Positions 6,980 to 13,980 of a stretch of DNA of 16,980 nt are shown here, piece by piece (positions within the stretch are counted from its first letter, which is position 1; each line of letters starts with the position of its first letter). Origin of the DNA: Lamprocystis purpurea (GTDB taxonomy: Bacteria > Pseudomonadota > Gammaproteobacteria > Chromatiales > Chromatiaceae); assembly GCA_020718945.1 (NCBI GenBank), contig DYRB01000010.1, positions 1-16,980 on the forward strand, given 5' to 3'. Below the pieces are notes generated by a model. It was not told the origin of the DNA. It was given only the letters and a program-made list of their open reading frames with translations, and made no database searches. Made by a program: the position numbers and the translations under genes.

Positions 6980-8722
6980 ATGGCCCTCTTGAATGCCAAA
7001 CAGAAGCCTGATGCCAAGCCGCAACGTATCATTTGCCACTGGACCGCCGGCGGCTATGAGGCGTCGCAGATTGATCTCAAGCACTATCACTTCCTCGTCG
7101 AGGCCGACGGTAAGGTGGTGCAGGGGATGCACAGCATCGCGGACAATGACGACACCTCGGACGGCAAGTACGCCGCCCACACCCTGCGGTGCAATACCCG
7201 TTCGATCGGCCTGTCCCTGTGCTGTATGGCGGGGGCGACCCGCGCCAACCCCGGGCGGTTCCCGATGGTTGAGGTCCAGTGGCGGCGTATGGCGGAGTTG
7301 GCCGCTGAACTGTGCAAGCACTACGACATTCCGGTGACCCCCAAGACAGTGCTCGGCCATTTTGAGGTCGAGTCCAACCTCGGCATCGCCCAGCGCGGCA
7401 AGTGGGATCCGGGCTTTCTGCCCTGGGAACCCGCCCTGGGCGCGTCCGAGGTGGGCAGCCGCTTCCGTAACCTGGTTTCCAATTTCCTTGCGGGTGATGG
7501 GGGGCAGGGCGAGGCTTTGGGGGCAGACATCGCCGTGACCATCCAGGGCAAGGCGATCACCGGGGCCCTGTCCATCAACGAGGTGCCCATGGTGCCGGTC
7601 AAGGCCCTGGTGGAGACCTTCGGGGTCACGATTCCCTACGCGAACGCCAGCCATGCGGTGCTCGACGTCGGACACGACCTGGAGCCCGTCTATCTGCCCT
7701 TCGAGTTCTTGGAAGACGGGCTCGCGGTGGATGAGGACGCCGGCGAGGACCAGGCGATAGCCCTGGTCACCGCCAAGGGCTACCTGTCGGTCAACGCCGC
7801 CGCCGAGGAGCTTAACCTGGCGGTGGACTTCGATCCGGCCAAGAACACCCTGAGCATCGGCGTCAAGGCCACCCGCGGCCGCGCCGCCAAGGGGGACAAT
7901 GCCGGCTATCGGGAGGTGGTGGTCCGCCCTGGCGATACCCTGAGCCGCATCGCCGCCCTCTATCTCAAGAACGGTGGCCGGTGGAATCAATTGCGCAAGG
8001 CGGACGGAACCCCCTTCGACCTGAGCGACGCCCGCAAGCTGCGGGTAGGCCAGGTGGTTCGGGTCCCGGCATTGGCCGATGGGGGGCCGGCCGCGATCCT
8101 GGGGGCCCTGGCCAATGCGTTGCCGCCGAGCCTGAACCCCATCGGCGAGGATCGCGCGCTGGTAGAGGCCGCCCAGCCCGGCTTCCGGGACTATGCGGAG
8201 GAGTCCGTCCCGGTGATCTACGCCGAGTGCATGTCCTCCGGCGTAACCCTGCCTGCCCAGATTGCCTACGTGTTGGCCACCGCCGAGCACGAGTCCGGCT
8301 GCGGCAAGTGGATGAAGGAGCTTTGGGGACCGACCCCTGCCCAACGCGGCTATCAGGGTCGCCAGGACCTGGGCAATACCCAGCCCGGTGACGGCCTGCG
8401 TTTCCGTGGCCGAGGCTATGTGCAGGTCACCGGTCGGGTGAACTACGCGGACTGGTCCCGGCGCCTGGGCATCGATCTGATTGCCAACCCGGATCGGGTG
8501 GCCAGCGACCCGAGCCTGGCGGCCAAGATCCTGGTCCAGGGGATGCGTGACGGCACCTTCACCGGCAAGAAGCTGCTGGACTACATCCGTCCCGGAGAGG
8601 AGCCGAACTTCTTCGACGCCCGGTCCATCATCAACGGGGACAAGCGTAAGAACGGCGACAAGATCGCTGGCCACGCGGGCAGCTATTTCGCCGCCCTGAC
8701 CCGCGCCGCCGAAGGGAGCTAG
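6980..8722 (+). CDS. two-headed peptidoglycan hydrolase: amidase, stalk, LysM, GH19
   Basis: This 580-residue modular lysin has four parts. Residues 14-170 form an N-acetylmuramoyl-L-alanine amidase (Amidase_2/PGRP fold) with probable zinc ligands H20 (CHWTAGG), H127 (LGHFEVE) and D143, and K141 in GKWDPG. Residues 184-295 resemble the copper-amine-oxidase-N-like stalk domain (VPVKALVETFGVTI, then a second half SVNAAAEELNLAV). Residues 309-364 are a LysM domain (VVRPGDTLSRIA). Residues 385-575 match phage-type family 19 glycoside hydrolases: E436 in TAEHESG is the likely catalytic acid, and FRGRGYVQVTGRVNY (475-489) is the family signature. It could cut both stem peptide and glycan. There is no signal peptide or transmembrane segment, and no holin or spanin nearby. 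It may be a phage-derived endolysin, a secretion-system effector or an exported autolysin. The ATG follows CACGAGGA. Confidence 0.88.
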   Translation: MALLNAKQKPDAKPQRIICHWTAGGYEASQIDLKHYHFLVEADGKVVQGMHSIADNDDTSDGKYAAHTLRCNTRSIGLSLCCMAGATRANPGRFPMVEVQWRRMAELAAELCKHYDIPVTPKTVLGHFEVESNLGIAQRGKWDPGFLPWEPALGASEVGSRFRNLVSNFLAGDGGQGEALGADIAVTIQGKAITGALSINEVPMVPVKALVETFGVTIPYANASHAVLDVGHDLEPVYLPFEFLEDGLAVDEDAGEDQAIALVTAKGYLSVNAAAEELNLAVDFDPAKNTLSIGVKATRGRAAKGDNAGYREVVVRPGDTLSRIAALYLKNGGRWNQLRKADGTPFDLSDARKLRVGQVVRVPALADGGPAAILGALANALPPSLNPIGEDRALVEAAQPGFRDYAEESVPVIYAECMSSGVTLPAQIAYVLATAEHESGCGKWMKELWGPTPAQRGYQGRQDLGNTQPGDGLRFRGRGYVQVTGRVNYADWSRRLGIDLIANPDRVASDPSLAAKILVQGMRDGTFTGKKLLDYIRPGEEPNFFDARSIINGDKRKNGDKIAGHAGSYFAALTRAAEGS

Positions 8723-9120
8723 GCGTAGTCCGATGTTGGTGATGCGAGGCTTCGGCTCGTCCCGGCTCTGATTCGAGGGGCGAGTTCCTGGCCGGGGAGG
8801 TTGCGGCGGCAATGCTGCCAATATCGGATGCCTGGCCCAGGCAGGATCAGGTCCTGGCTCGGGTCTACAGGTCGGTGTGCCTCGGTGGTGGGCCGGCGGG
8901 GCAGGGGTCGCGTTCTCCATTCCGGCCACGGTGGGTCGTGCGATCCCTGGTCCTTGCGGCGACGGCGGGAGAAGTTGCTGTTCTCGAAAGGCGTTGCCCC
9001 GGCGCTTGGACTACAATCGGCGCTCCCGGCGACGGGGTGCGGCCGTCAGGCCCCACCCCGCCCAGGCCCTGTGCCCAGGGCTGCCGGGACGCAATCCGCC
9101 CAGCCACCCGAGGTCGAATC
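8723..9120. other. 398-base intergenic region upstream of ppa
   Basis: No gene is supported here. A good -10 hexamer TACAAT at 9012-9017, about 100 bases before the ppa start, lacks a convincing -35. The near-inverted pair CCGATGTTGG (about 8730) and CCAATATCGG (about 8818) matches at 9 of 10 positions. The last 100 bases are a GC-rich leader with short stems, ending in the GAGGTC ribosome-binding site of ppa. An in-frame extension of ppa upstream lacks coding character. Confidence 0.45.
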
Positions 9121-9669
9121 ATGGATCTAAGCAAGGTATCCCGCGGGGCCAGCGTGCCCAACGAGATCAACGTCATCATCGAGATCCCCTCCCACTCCGA
9201 TCCGGTCAAGTACGAACTGGACAAGGAGACCGGGGCCATGTTCGTGGACCGCTTCATGTCCACGGCCATGTACTATCCCTGCAATTACGGCTATGTCCCC
9301 CATACCCTGTCCGCGGACGGCGATCCGGTGGACGTGCTGGTGGTGACCCCCTATCCCCTGATACCGGGCTCGGTCATCAAGTGCCGCCCGGTCGGGGTGC
9401 TCATGATGACCGACGAGTCCGGCGACGACGCCAAGGTGTTGGCCATCCCCATCGACAAGCTGTGCAAGGGCTATCGCAAGGTCGATACCCACCGCGATCT
9501 GCCCCAGGACCTGCTCGACAAGATTTCGCACTTCTTTGAACACTATAAAGACCTGGACGAGGGCAAGTGGGTCCGGGTCGGTGGCTGGGGCGGGCCGGAC
9601 GAGGCCAAGGCGGAGATCCTCGCCAGCGTCAAGATGTACGACGACGCCCCGGACAAGCCGAACTTCTGA
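9121..9669 (+). CDS. ppa: inorganic pyrophosphatase, family I
   Basis: This 182-residue cytoplasmic enzyme hydrolyses pyrophosphate to two phosphates and pulls biosynthetic reactions forward. The family I signature DGDPVDV is at 66-72 (metal-binding D66, D68 and D71). The other E. coli active-site residues appear with a constant +1 offset: E21, K30, E32, R44, Y56, D98, D103 and K105. Length fits the hexameric bacterial type. The ATG at 9121 is preceded by GAGGTC; in-frame upstream starts give non-conserved residues and are rejected. The phosphodiesterase gene follows after 33 bases and moaC after that, which suggests an operon. All catalytic residues are present. Confidence 0.96.
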   Translation: MDLSKVSRGASVPNEINVIIEIPSHSDPVKYELDKETGAMFVDRFMSTAMYYPCNYGYVPHTLSADGDPVDVLVVTPYPLIPGSVIKCRPVGVLMMTDESGDDAKVLAIPIDKLCKGYRKVDTHRDLPQDLLDKISHFFEHYKDLDEGKWVRVGGWGGPDEAKAEILASVKMYDDAPDKPNF

Positions 9670-9702
9670 GGCCCTCTCAGGGTTGCCCGGTCGCCGCAGC
9701 CT

Positions 9703-10260
9703 ATGAAGATCTGCATCCTCTCGGACAGTCATGACCACATCCCGCTCATCGACGCCGCCGTGGCCCAGGCCAAGGGGTTGGGGGCGGAGGCGGTCCTGCA
9801 CTGCGGCGACCTGGTCGCGCCCAGCACCCTGCATACCCTGGAACGTCACGGGCTGCCGGTGCACGTCATCCACGGGAACAACGTCGGCGACCTGTATACC
9901 CTGGGGCGCATGGCCGCCGACCCGGACAACCGGGTCCAGTACTACGGCATGGACGCCGGCCTGAACCTGGGCGGTCGGCGCATCTTCCTGGTCCACTACC
10001 CCCACTACGCCCGGGCCATGGCGGCCACCGGTGACTGGGACCTGGTCTGCTGCGGCCACACCCATGCCCCGGCCCAGGAATGGCTGCCGAATCTGCGTGG
10101 CGGCCACACCCTGCTGGTCAACCCGGGGACCGTCGGTGGGGTGGGGCAGGCCCCGGCGACCTATGTCCTCGGCGATCTGGAGACCATGACCTTCGACCTG
10201 CACGAGATCGACAAGGCCGTGGAGCGCCAGCCTTGGCGGCCCCATCCGCAGCCGGTCTGA
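9703..10260 (+). CDS. YfcE/MJ0936-type metallophosphoesterase
   Basis: This 185-residue calcineurin-like phosphoesterase has a full set of dimetal-site residues: D8 and H10 (SDSHDH), D36 (HCGDL), N59 (HGNN), H98 (LVHYPH), and H119 and H121 (GHTH). Family members such as E. coli YfcE and MJ0936 hydrolyse phosphodiesters in vitro; the natural substrate is not settled. It is cytoplasmic, with no signal peptide. The ribosome-binding site is weak, which is consistent with translation from a ppa-led message. It sits 33 bases after ppa and 19 bases before moaC on the same strand. The context hints at nucleotide or pyrophosphate chemistry, but that is inference. Confidence 0.9.
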   Translation: MKICILSDSHDHIPLIDAAVAQAKGLGAEAVLHCGDLVAPSTLHTLERHGLPVHVIHGNNVGDLYTLGRMAADPDNRVQYYGMDAGLNLGGRRIFLVHYPHYARAMAATGDWDLVCCGHTHAPAQEWLPNLRGGHTLLVNPGTVGGVGQAPATYVLGDLETMTFDLHEIDKAVERQPWRPHPQPV

Positions 10261-10279
10261 GCCCAGCCACGAGACCAAC

Positions 10280-10756
10280 ATGACCGAGCTGACCCATTTC
10301 AATGCCGCCGGCGAGGCCCACATGGTCGATGTGGGCGACAAGGCCGCGACCCGGCGCCGGGCGGTGGCAGAGGGTCTGATACGCATGGAGCCCCAGACCC
10401 TGGCCCTGATCCGCGCCGGGGGGCACAAGAAGGGGGATGTCCTCGGGGTGGCCCGGCTGGCGGGGATCATGGGGGCCAAAAGGACCGCCGATCTGGTCCC
10501 GCTCTGTCACCCCCTGGCCCTGACCCGGGTCGAGATCGACCTCGAACCGCAGGTCCCTGATTCGGCGCTATACTGTCGCGCGGTCGTAGAGACCGAGGGC
10601 CGCACTGGGGTAGAGATGGAGGCCCTGTGCGCCGTACAGGTCTGCCTGCTGACCGTGTACGATATGTGCAAAGCGGTTGACCGCGGTATGACCATAGACG
10701 CGGTCCGCCTGGTGGAGAAGGCCGGCGGCAAGTCTGGTCACTGGCGTCGCGGCTAG
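10280..10756 (+). CDS. moaC: cyclic pyranopterin monophosphate synthase MoaC
   Basis: MoaC converts 3',8-cyclo-7,8-dihydro-GTP, made by MoaA, into cyclic pyranopterin monophosphate with release of pyrophosphate. This is the first pathway-specific intermediate of molybdenum cofactor synthesis. The 158-residue protein aligns with E. coli MoaC almost without gaps: HMVDVGDKA at 14-22, KRTADLVPLCHPL at 67-79, TGVEMEAL at 109-116, YDMCKAVDRGM at 127-137 and GGKSG at 149-153. The catalytic K51, D128 and K131 are at identical positions. No other moa, mob or moe gene is in the window, so the pathway is scattered. It ends the ppa cluster; a 94-base gap separates it from the hemerythrin gene. Confidence 0.96.
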   Translation: MTELTHFNAAGEAHMVDVGDKAATRRRAVAEGLIRMEPQTLALIRAGGHKKGDVLGVARLAGIMGAKRTADLVPLCHPLALTRVEIDLEPQVPDSALYCRAVVETEGRTGVEMEALCAVQVCLLTVYDMCKAVDRGMTIDAVRLVEKAGGKSGHWRRG

Positions 10757-10850
10757 GCCGACGACCCGTGTCCAAAATGACGAGATGGTTACACCATGAC
10801 CCGACCGGCGCCACGTGCGACTGGACCGGGACGCAACGAGGTAGGCGGGG

Positions 10851-11315
10851 ATGGCAAAATTTGTCGAATGGTCCGATGACCTGAGCGTCGGCATCGAAGA
10901 GATCGACGCCCAGCATCAGGTGCTCGTGGACCTCATCAACGAGATGCATGAGGCGATCCACCAGCGTCACGGCAGCGAGGTGGTCCAGGATGTCCTGGGG
11001 CGGCTGGCGGACTACACCAAGATCCACTTTGCCGTCGAGGAGAGCCTCATGCGCATCCTCGGCTATCCGGACTACGAGGCCCACAAGGCCCAGCACGAGA
11101 AGCTTGTCGAGGCTATGCACGACCTCCAGGACAAGGTGAAGTCGGGCAAGACCTCCATCGGCTTCGAGCTGATGCACTTCCTCAAGGTCTGGCTCACTAA
11201 GCACATCATGGAGAGTGACCGCAACTACAGCGGTTTCTTCCTGGCGTCCGGGGCCAAGCAGAAGCTAAAGAAGAAGGGCTGGACCTCGCGCCTGTGGGAG
11301 GGCCTGCACGGCTGA
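10851..11315 (+). CDS. bacteriohemerythrin with a basic C-terminal tail
   Basis: This 154-residue four-helix-bundle protein carries a non-heme di-iron, O2-binding site. All seven expected ligands are visible: H22, H59 and E63 (HxxxE), H78 and H82 (HxxxH), and H118 and D123 (HxxxxD). Single-domain bacterial hemerythrins are linked to oxygen binding, delivery or sensing; the role here is not shown. Residues 131-154 extend beyond the fold and are unusually basic and aromatic (AKQKLKKKGW, then SRLWEGLHG). This could form an amphipathic anchor for membrane, nucleic acid or a partner. GGCGGGG before the ATG is the ribosome-binding site. engB follows 14 bases after its stop. Confidence 0.94.
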   Translation: MAKFVEWSDDLSVGIEEIDAQHQVLVDLINEMHEAIHQRHGSEVVQDVLGRLADYTKIHFAVEESLMRILGYPDYEAHKAQHEKLVEAMHDLQDKVKSGKTSIGFELMHFLKVWLTKHIMESDRNYSGFFLASGAKQKLKKKGWTSRLWEGLHG

Positions 11316-11329
11316 GGCCGGCACCCCCC

Positions 11330-11953
11330 ATGCACCCGCTCTATCAAGGCGCCCACTTTCTCACCGCCGCCACCCGCATCGAACAGGCCCCGCCCGACAG
11401 CGGGCGGGAGGTCGCCTTTGTCGGCCGCTCCAACGCCGGCAAGTCCAGCGCCATCAACACCCTCTGTCATCAGAAGGCTCTCGCCCGCACCAGCAAGACC
11501 CCGGGGCGGACCCAGCAGTTGATCTTCTTCGAACTGGACGCCGGCCGCCGCCTGGTGGACCTGCCCGGCTACGGCTATGCCCGGGTGTCCGAGGCGGTGA
11601 AACTGGAGTGGCAGGCGGAGCTGGCCCGCTACCTGGAATGGCGCGCCTCCCTGGCCGGGCTGGTCATCGTCATGGACATTCGCCACCCCCTGGCGGAATT
11701 CGACCGCCAGATGCTCGCCTGGGGCCTGCGCCGCGGCCTGCCCATCCTGGCCCTGCTGACCAAGGCGGACAAACTCAAGCGCGGCGCCGTTGCCGCCACC
11801 CTGGCGGCGGTGCGGCGGGAGGCCGGGGCCAATGGCGGGGAGGTCCACTGCGAACCCTTCTCCGCCCTCGACCGGGTCGGCATCGAGCCGGTCCAGGCGC
11901 GGCTTGACCTGTGGCTGGGGCCCGGCCTCCCCGGCGAAATTGGACAGGATTAG
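11330..11953 (+). CDS. engB: ribosome-biogenesis GTPase EngB (YihA/YsxC)
   Basis: This 207-residue TrmE-Era-EngA-like GTPase is involved in large ribosomal subunit assembly and usually essential. Its GTPase motifs are complete: G1 GRSNAGKS at 32-39, G2 TPGRTQ at 57-62, G3 DLPG at 77-80 and G4 TKAD at 144-147, with an FSA-type G5 near residue 181. I chose the ATG at 11330 because the family typically begins a few residues before an L-x-x-A-x-F segment (here YQGAHFLTAA) and because it follows the hemerythrin stop. An in-frame ATG at 11294 would add 12 unrelated residues and overlap the upstream gene. GAGG overlapping the hemerythrin stop is a distant ribosome-binding site, suggesting translational coupling. 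Confidence 0.94.
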   Translation: MHPLYQGAHFLTAATRIEQAPPDSGREVAFVGRSNAGKSSAINTLCHQKALARTSKTPGRTQQLIFFELDAGRRLVDLPGYGYARVSEAVKLEWQAELARYLEWRASLAGLVIVMDIRHPLAEFDRQMLAWGLRRGLPILALLTKADKLKRGAVAATLAAVRREAGANGGEVHCEPFSALDRVGIEPVQARLDLWLGPGLPGEIGQD

Positions 11954-11971
11954 CATGAGGTGTGGGTTCGA

Positions 11972-12064
11972 CCGTGGGAGCGCCGCCTCGGCGCGACCGG
12001 GCGAAGCGCAGCGAGCCCGGCGGATGGCCCATCGCCCCGTCGCGGCGAGGCGCCGCTCCCACGG
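11972..12064. repeat. nested palindromic repeat, GTGGGAGC family, copy 2
   Basis: Arms at 11972-11996 and 12040-12064 are reverse complements over 25 bases with two mismatches. They start CCGTGGGAGC and end GCTCCCACGG. Between them lies a smaller perfect hairpin CCGGGC...GCCCGG. The architecture is the same as at 65-149: outer GTGGGAG arms around an inner palindrome. It sits 18 bases after engB, upstream of the convergent end of the DUF4124 gene. There is no T-tract. It may act as a bidirectional transcript-end or stability element, which is inference. Confidence 0.7.
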
Positions 12065-12117
12065 CAATACCCGTCACTTCAATGAGTTGGCCATCCCCAA
12101 GATGATGATGCAGGTAG

Positions 12118-12149
12118 AGCCCTGATCTTTCGACGCCCGCATCAGGGCT
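12118..12149 (-). repeat. inverted repeat overlapping the DUF4124 stop codon
   Basis: Perfect 9-bp arms AGCCCTGAT (12118-12126) and ATCAGGGCT (12141-12149) surround a 14-base loop. The second arm contains the stop codon of the minus-strand DUF4124 gene (12142-12144). No T-run follows on either strand, so it is not a standard intrinsic terminator. It may protect the 3' end of that message. Confidence 0.5.
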
Positions 12150-12651
12150 GGGGTGGCGGCAGGGCCGCGCGGCGGGCCTGGAGGTCGGCCAACCGGGTCG
12201 CCTCCTGGTCGATCTCGGTCTGGTATCGATTGGCGGTGGCCTGGATCTCGGCGTCCATCTGCGCCCGGAAGGCCGCCGCATCGAGCTGGTCGTTGCCCTG
12301 GAAGCGTGCCTGGCGAAGCTCCGCGATGCGTACCCGTTGGGCATCCTGCAGGCGGCTGATATGCTGCCGGGAGTTGAGGATTTCGGTGTCCAGCACCTGG
12401 GCCTGGGCAACCGCCCCGGCCTGGGACTGCGCCGCCTGGGCCGCGGCACCGGCCCCCGGTGCGGCGCTCTGGTAGTCCACTTCGATGTGCGTCTCCCCGG
12501 GTCCGCAGGGCTGGTCGGAGAAGGTCGTGACCCCGTTTCTGGTGCACTCATAGACGCCCACGGCCGCCTCCCCGGCGATCAGGGGCGCCGCGGTCAGGGC
12601 GAGCAGGGCCCCCAGGCAGAGGGCGGGTCCGGTCGGGCTTGGGTCGGTCAT
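12142..12651 (-). CDS. DUF4124 domain envelope protein with coiled-coil tail
   Basis: This 169-residue exported protein has a signal peptide at residues 1-29 (hydrophobic core LCLGALLALTAAPLIAG). Residues 31-57 form a DUF4124 motif: VYECTRNGVTTFSDQPCGPG, with C36 and C49 probably forming a disulfide. An Ala/Gln-rich linker (60-87) follows, then a charged helical region (88-163) likely to be a coiled coil, and a Pro-rich end. DUF4124 is a small domain of unknown function common in proteobacterial periplasmic proteins. I chose the ATG at 12651 over an in-frame start 96 bases upstream because GAGGAG lies 6-7 bases before it and the signal peptide then starts correctly. It acts in the periplasm, with unknown partners. 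Confidence 0.85.
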   Translation of the reverse strand: MTDPSPTGPALCLGALLALTAAPLIAGEAAVGVYECTRNGVTTFSDQPCGPGETHIEVDYQSAAPGAGAAAQAAQSQAGAVAQAQVLDTEILNSRQHISRLQDAQRVRIAELRQARFQGNDQLDAAAFRAQMDAEIQATANRYQTEIDQEATRLADLQARRAALPPPQP

Positions 12652-12740
12652 GGCAGTCTCCTCTGGGGTGGGTCTTGTGTATGTGGGTCTGCTACCGGCG
12701 GTCCCTGGACGAGACCGGTCGTCTTGCAAGCGGTGATTCG

Positions 12741-12866
12741 GCCGCAAATGAACGCAAAAAACGCAAATAGTTTAGCCGCTTAGCGCTTTCCTGTTGGTCA
12801 CCCCCAGGGTGTGGAGACTGGGTCCAAGTCTTTGCCTATTTGCGTCCATTTGCGTTCATTTGCGGC
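12741..12866. repeat. inverted repeat of GCAAAT units between two minus-strand genes
   Basis: Arms at 12741-12770 and 12836-12866 are near-perfect reverse complements of 30-31 bases. Both arms are built from GCCGCAAATG, AACGCAAA and ACGCAAATAG units, so each arm also contains internal direct repeats. The centre is about 65 bases long. The composition is much richer in A/T than its surroundings, unlike the other repeats here. It separates the DUF4124 and OmpA-family genes, and a transcript across it would form a long hairpin. Confidence 0.75.
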
Positions 12867-12902
12867 TCAACTGTCCTTCTCAGGGTCGCGGGTGGCCCCG
12901 GC

Positions 12903-13931
12903 TCACTGGGCCACCAACTCGATACGCCGGTTTCTGGCGCGGCCCTCCTCGACCGAGTTGGGTGCCACCGGGGCCAGGCTGGCCAGGCCCTGGGGGCGCA
13001 ACCGCTCCTGGGCTATGGCGTAGTCGCGGACCAGGGCCGCGACCACCGCTTCCGCCCGCCGCCGGGACAGATCCAGATTGTGCTCCAAACCGCCGCGGTC
13101 GTCGGTATGGCCGACCACATGCAGGGACAGGGCAGGCCGCTCCCGCAGCAGGCGGGCGATCTGGGCCAGTTGGTCGTCCGCATCCGGGGCTATCTCGGCC
13201 CCGTCCGGGTCGAAGCGGATGCCGTAGATCGGGACATGGCCGTCCAGGTCGAGGCCCTGGGCCAGTTCGTCGGACCTTAGTAGGACCAGGTGTTGTTCGG
13301 GGCCGCGGCTGGCGATCTGCTCCAGAAATACCGCGACCTGACTGCCTGTCTCCGGCGTGCTGTCGTTGCGCTGCTGGGCGGCCAGGATGAAGACATAGTT
13401 GCCGCCGTTCGCCGCCTTGTCCTTGGCCACCAGGATGCGCGGCTCGCGCACCGAGTCCTGGGCGAAGGCCCCGGACGCGGGCGCTGCGCCCAGGCGCTTG
13501 CCGTAGACCTCGTCTGCATAGACCGCCTCCACCCCGGCCCCGCAGGCGGTGAAGCCCGCGCACTCGAACAGGACCTCATAGCCCTGTTCGGTCAGGGCCT
13601 TGCGGTAGCCGCGCAGGACCTCCTGGGGGCCACGCCCGGGGGGGATGGCGTAGAGGATGCGGTTGCGCCGGCCCTCCAGGCGGACCGAGTTGTCCCAGAA
13701 GCCGAACTCCGGGTCGTCGTTCCAGGCGGCCAGGGGCAGGACCGCTTCATCGCTCTCCACCGCCTCGCAGCCGAGGATGCGCGCCCCCTCGGGGCGGGGC
13801 AGGGCGGTGGGATCGGCGCAGCCCGGGGCCTCGGGTTCTGGGCCAGTGGCCGCCGTCGCCCTGGCACTGACGAGGGCCAGCGCGAGCCAAGCCGCGGCAA
13901 GGGCCGGGGCCAGCAGGGCGACTGGGCGCAT
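12903..13931 (-). CDS. secreted OmpA-family protein with DUF4892-like N-terminal domain
   Basis: This 342-residue exported protein has a signal peptide at 1-28 (cleavage near ARATAA). An N-terminal domain (about 36-205) resembles DUF4892: an EGRRNRILYAIPPG start at 86-99, then helix VLRGYRKALTEQGYEVLFECAG, with four Cys (C38, C55, C124 and C130) suited to disulfides. The C-terminal OmpA-like peptidoglycan-binding domain (about 230-342) shows IRFDPDGAEI at 238-247, VGHTDDRG at 273-280 and NLDLSRRRAEAV at 285-296, ending in ARNRRIEL. There is no beta-barrel, so it is a periplasmic or outer-membrane-associated peptidoglycan-bound protein. AAGGAG lies 9 bases before the ATG. Family assignment of the N-terminal domain is less sure than the OmpA part. 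Confidence 0.87.
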   Translation of the reverse strand: MRPVALLAPALAAAWLALALVSARATAATGPEPEAPGCADPTALPRPEGARILGCEAVESDEAVLPLAAWNDDPEFGFWDNSVRLEGRRNRILYAIPPGRGPQEVLRGYRKALTEQGYEVLFECAGFTACGAGVEAVYADEVYGKRLGAAPASGAFAQDSVREPRILVAKDKAANGGNYVFILAAQQRNDSTPETGSQVAVFLEQIASRGPEQHLVLLRSDELAQGLDLDGHVPIYGIRFDPDGAEIAPDADDQLAQIARLLRERPALSLHVVGHTDDRGGLEHNLDLSRRRAEAVVAALVRDYAIAQERLRPQGLASLAPVAPNSVEEGRARNRRIELVAQ

Positions 13932-13980
13932 AGGGGAATACTCCTTAATGGATGCAACGGGGCGGGCGCCGCATTATCCC

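Noticed and set aside
6682..7011. 109-codon plus-strand frame upstream of and overlapping the lysin start
   Set aside because: There is no ribosome-binding site and its composition resembles translated intergenic DNA.
6833..8929. 698-codon minus-strand open frame opposite the lysin gene
   Set aside because: It is a shadow of the plus-strand gene, whose domains are unmistakable; the antisense translation is Gly/Gln/His-rich with no motifs.
9127..10479. 450-codon minus-strand open frame opposite ppa, the phosphodiesterase gene and moaC
   Set aside because: It crosses three well-supported genes and their gaps and has no recognisable domain.
11294..11329. Upstream in-frame start for engB
   Set aside because: It overlaps the hemerythrin gene and adds residues not seen in the family; the ATG at 11330 fits better.
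12652..12747. Upstream in-frame start for the DUF4124 gene
   Set aside because: The GAGGAG ribosome-binding site and the signal peptide both point to the ATG at 12651.
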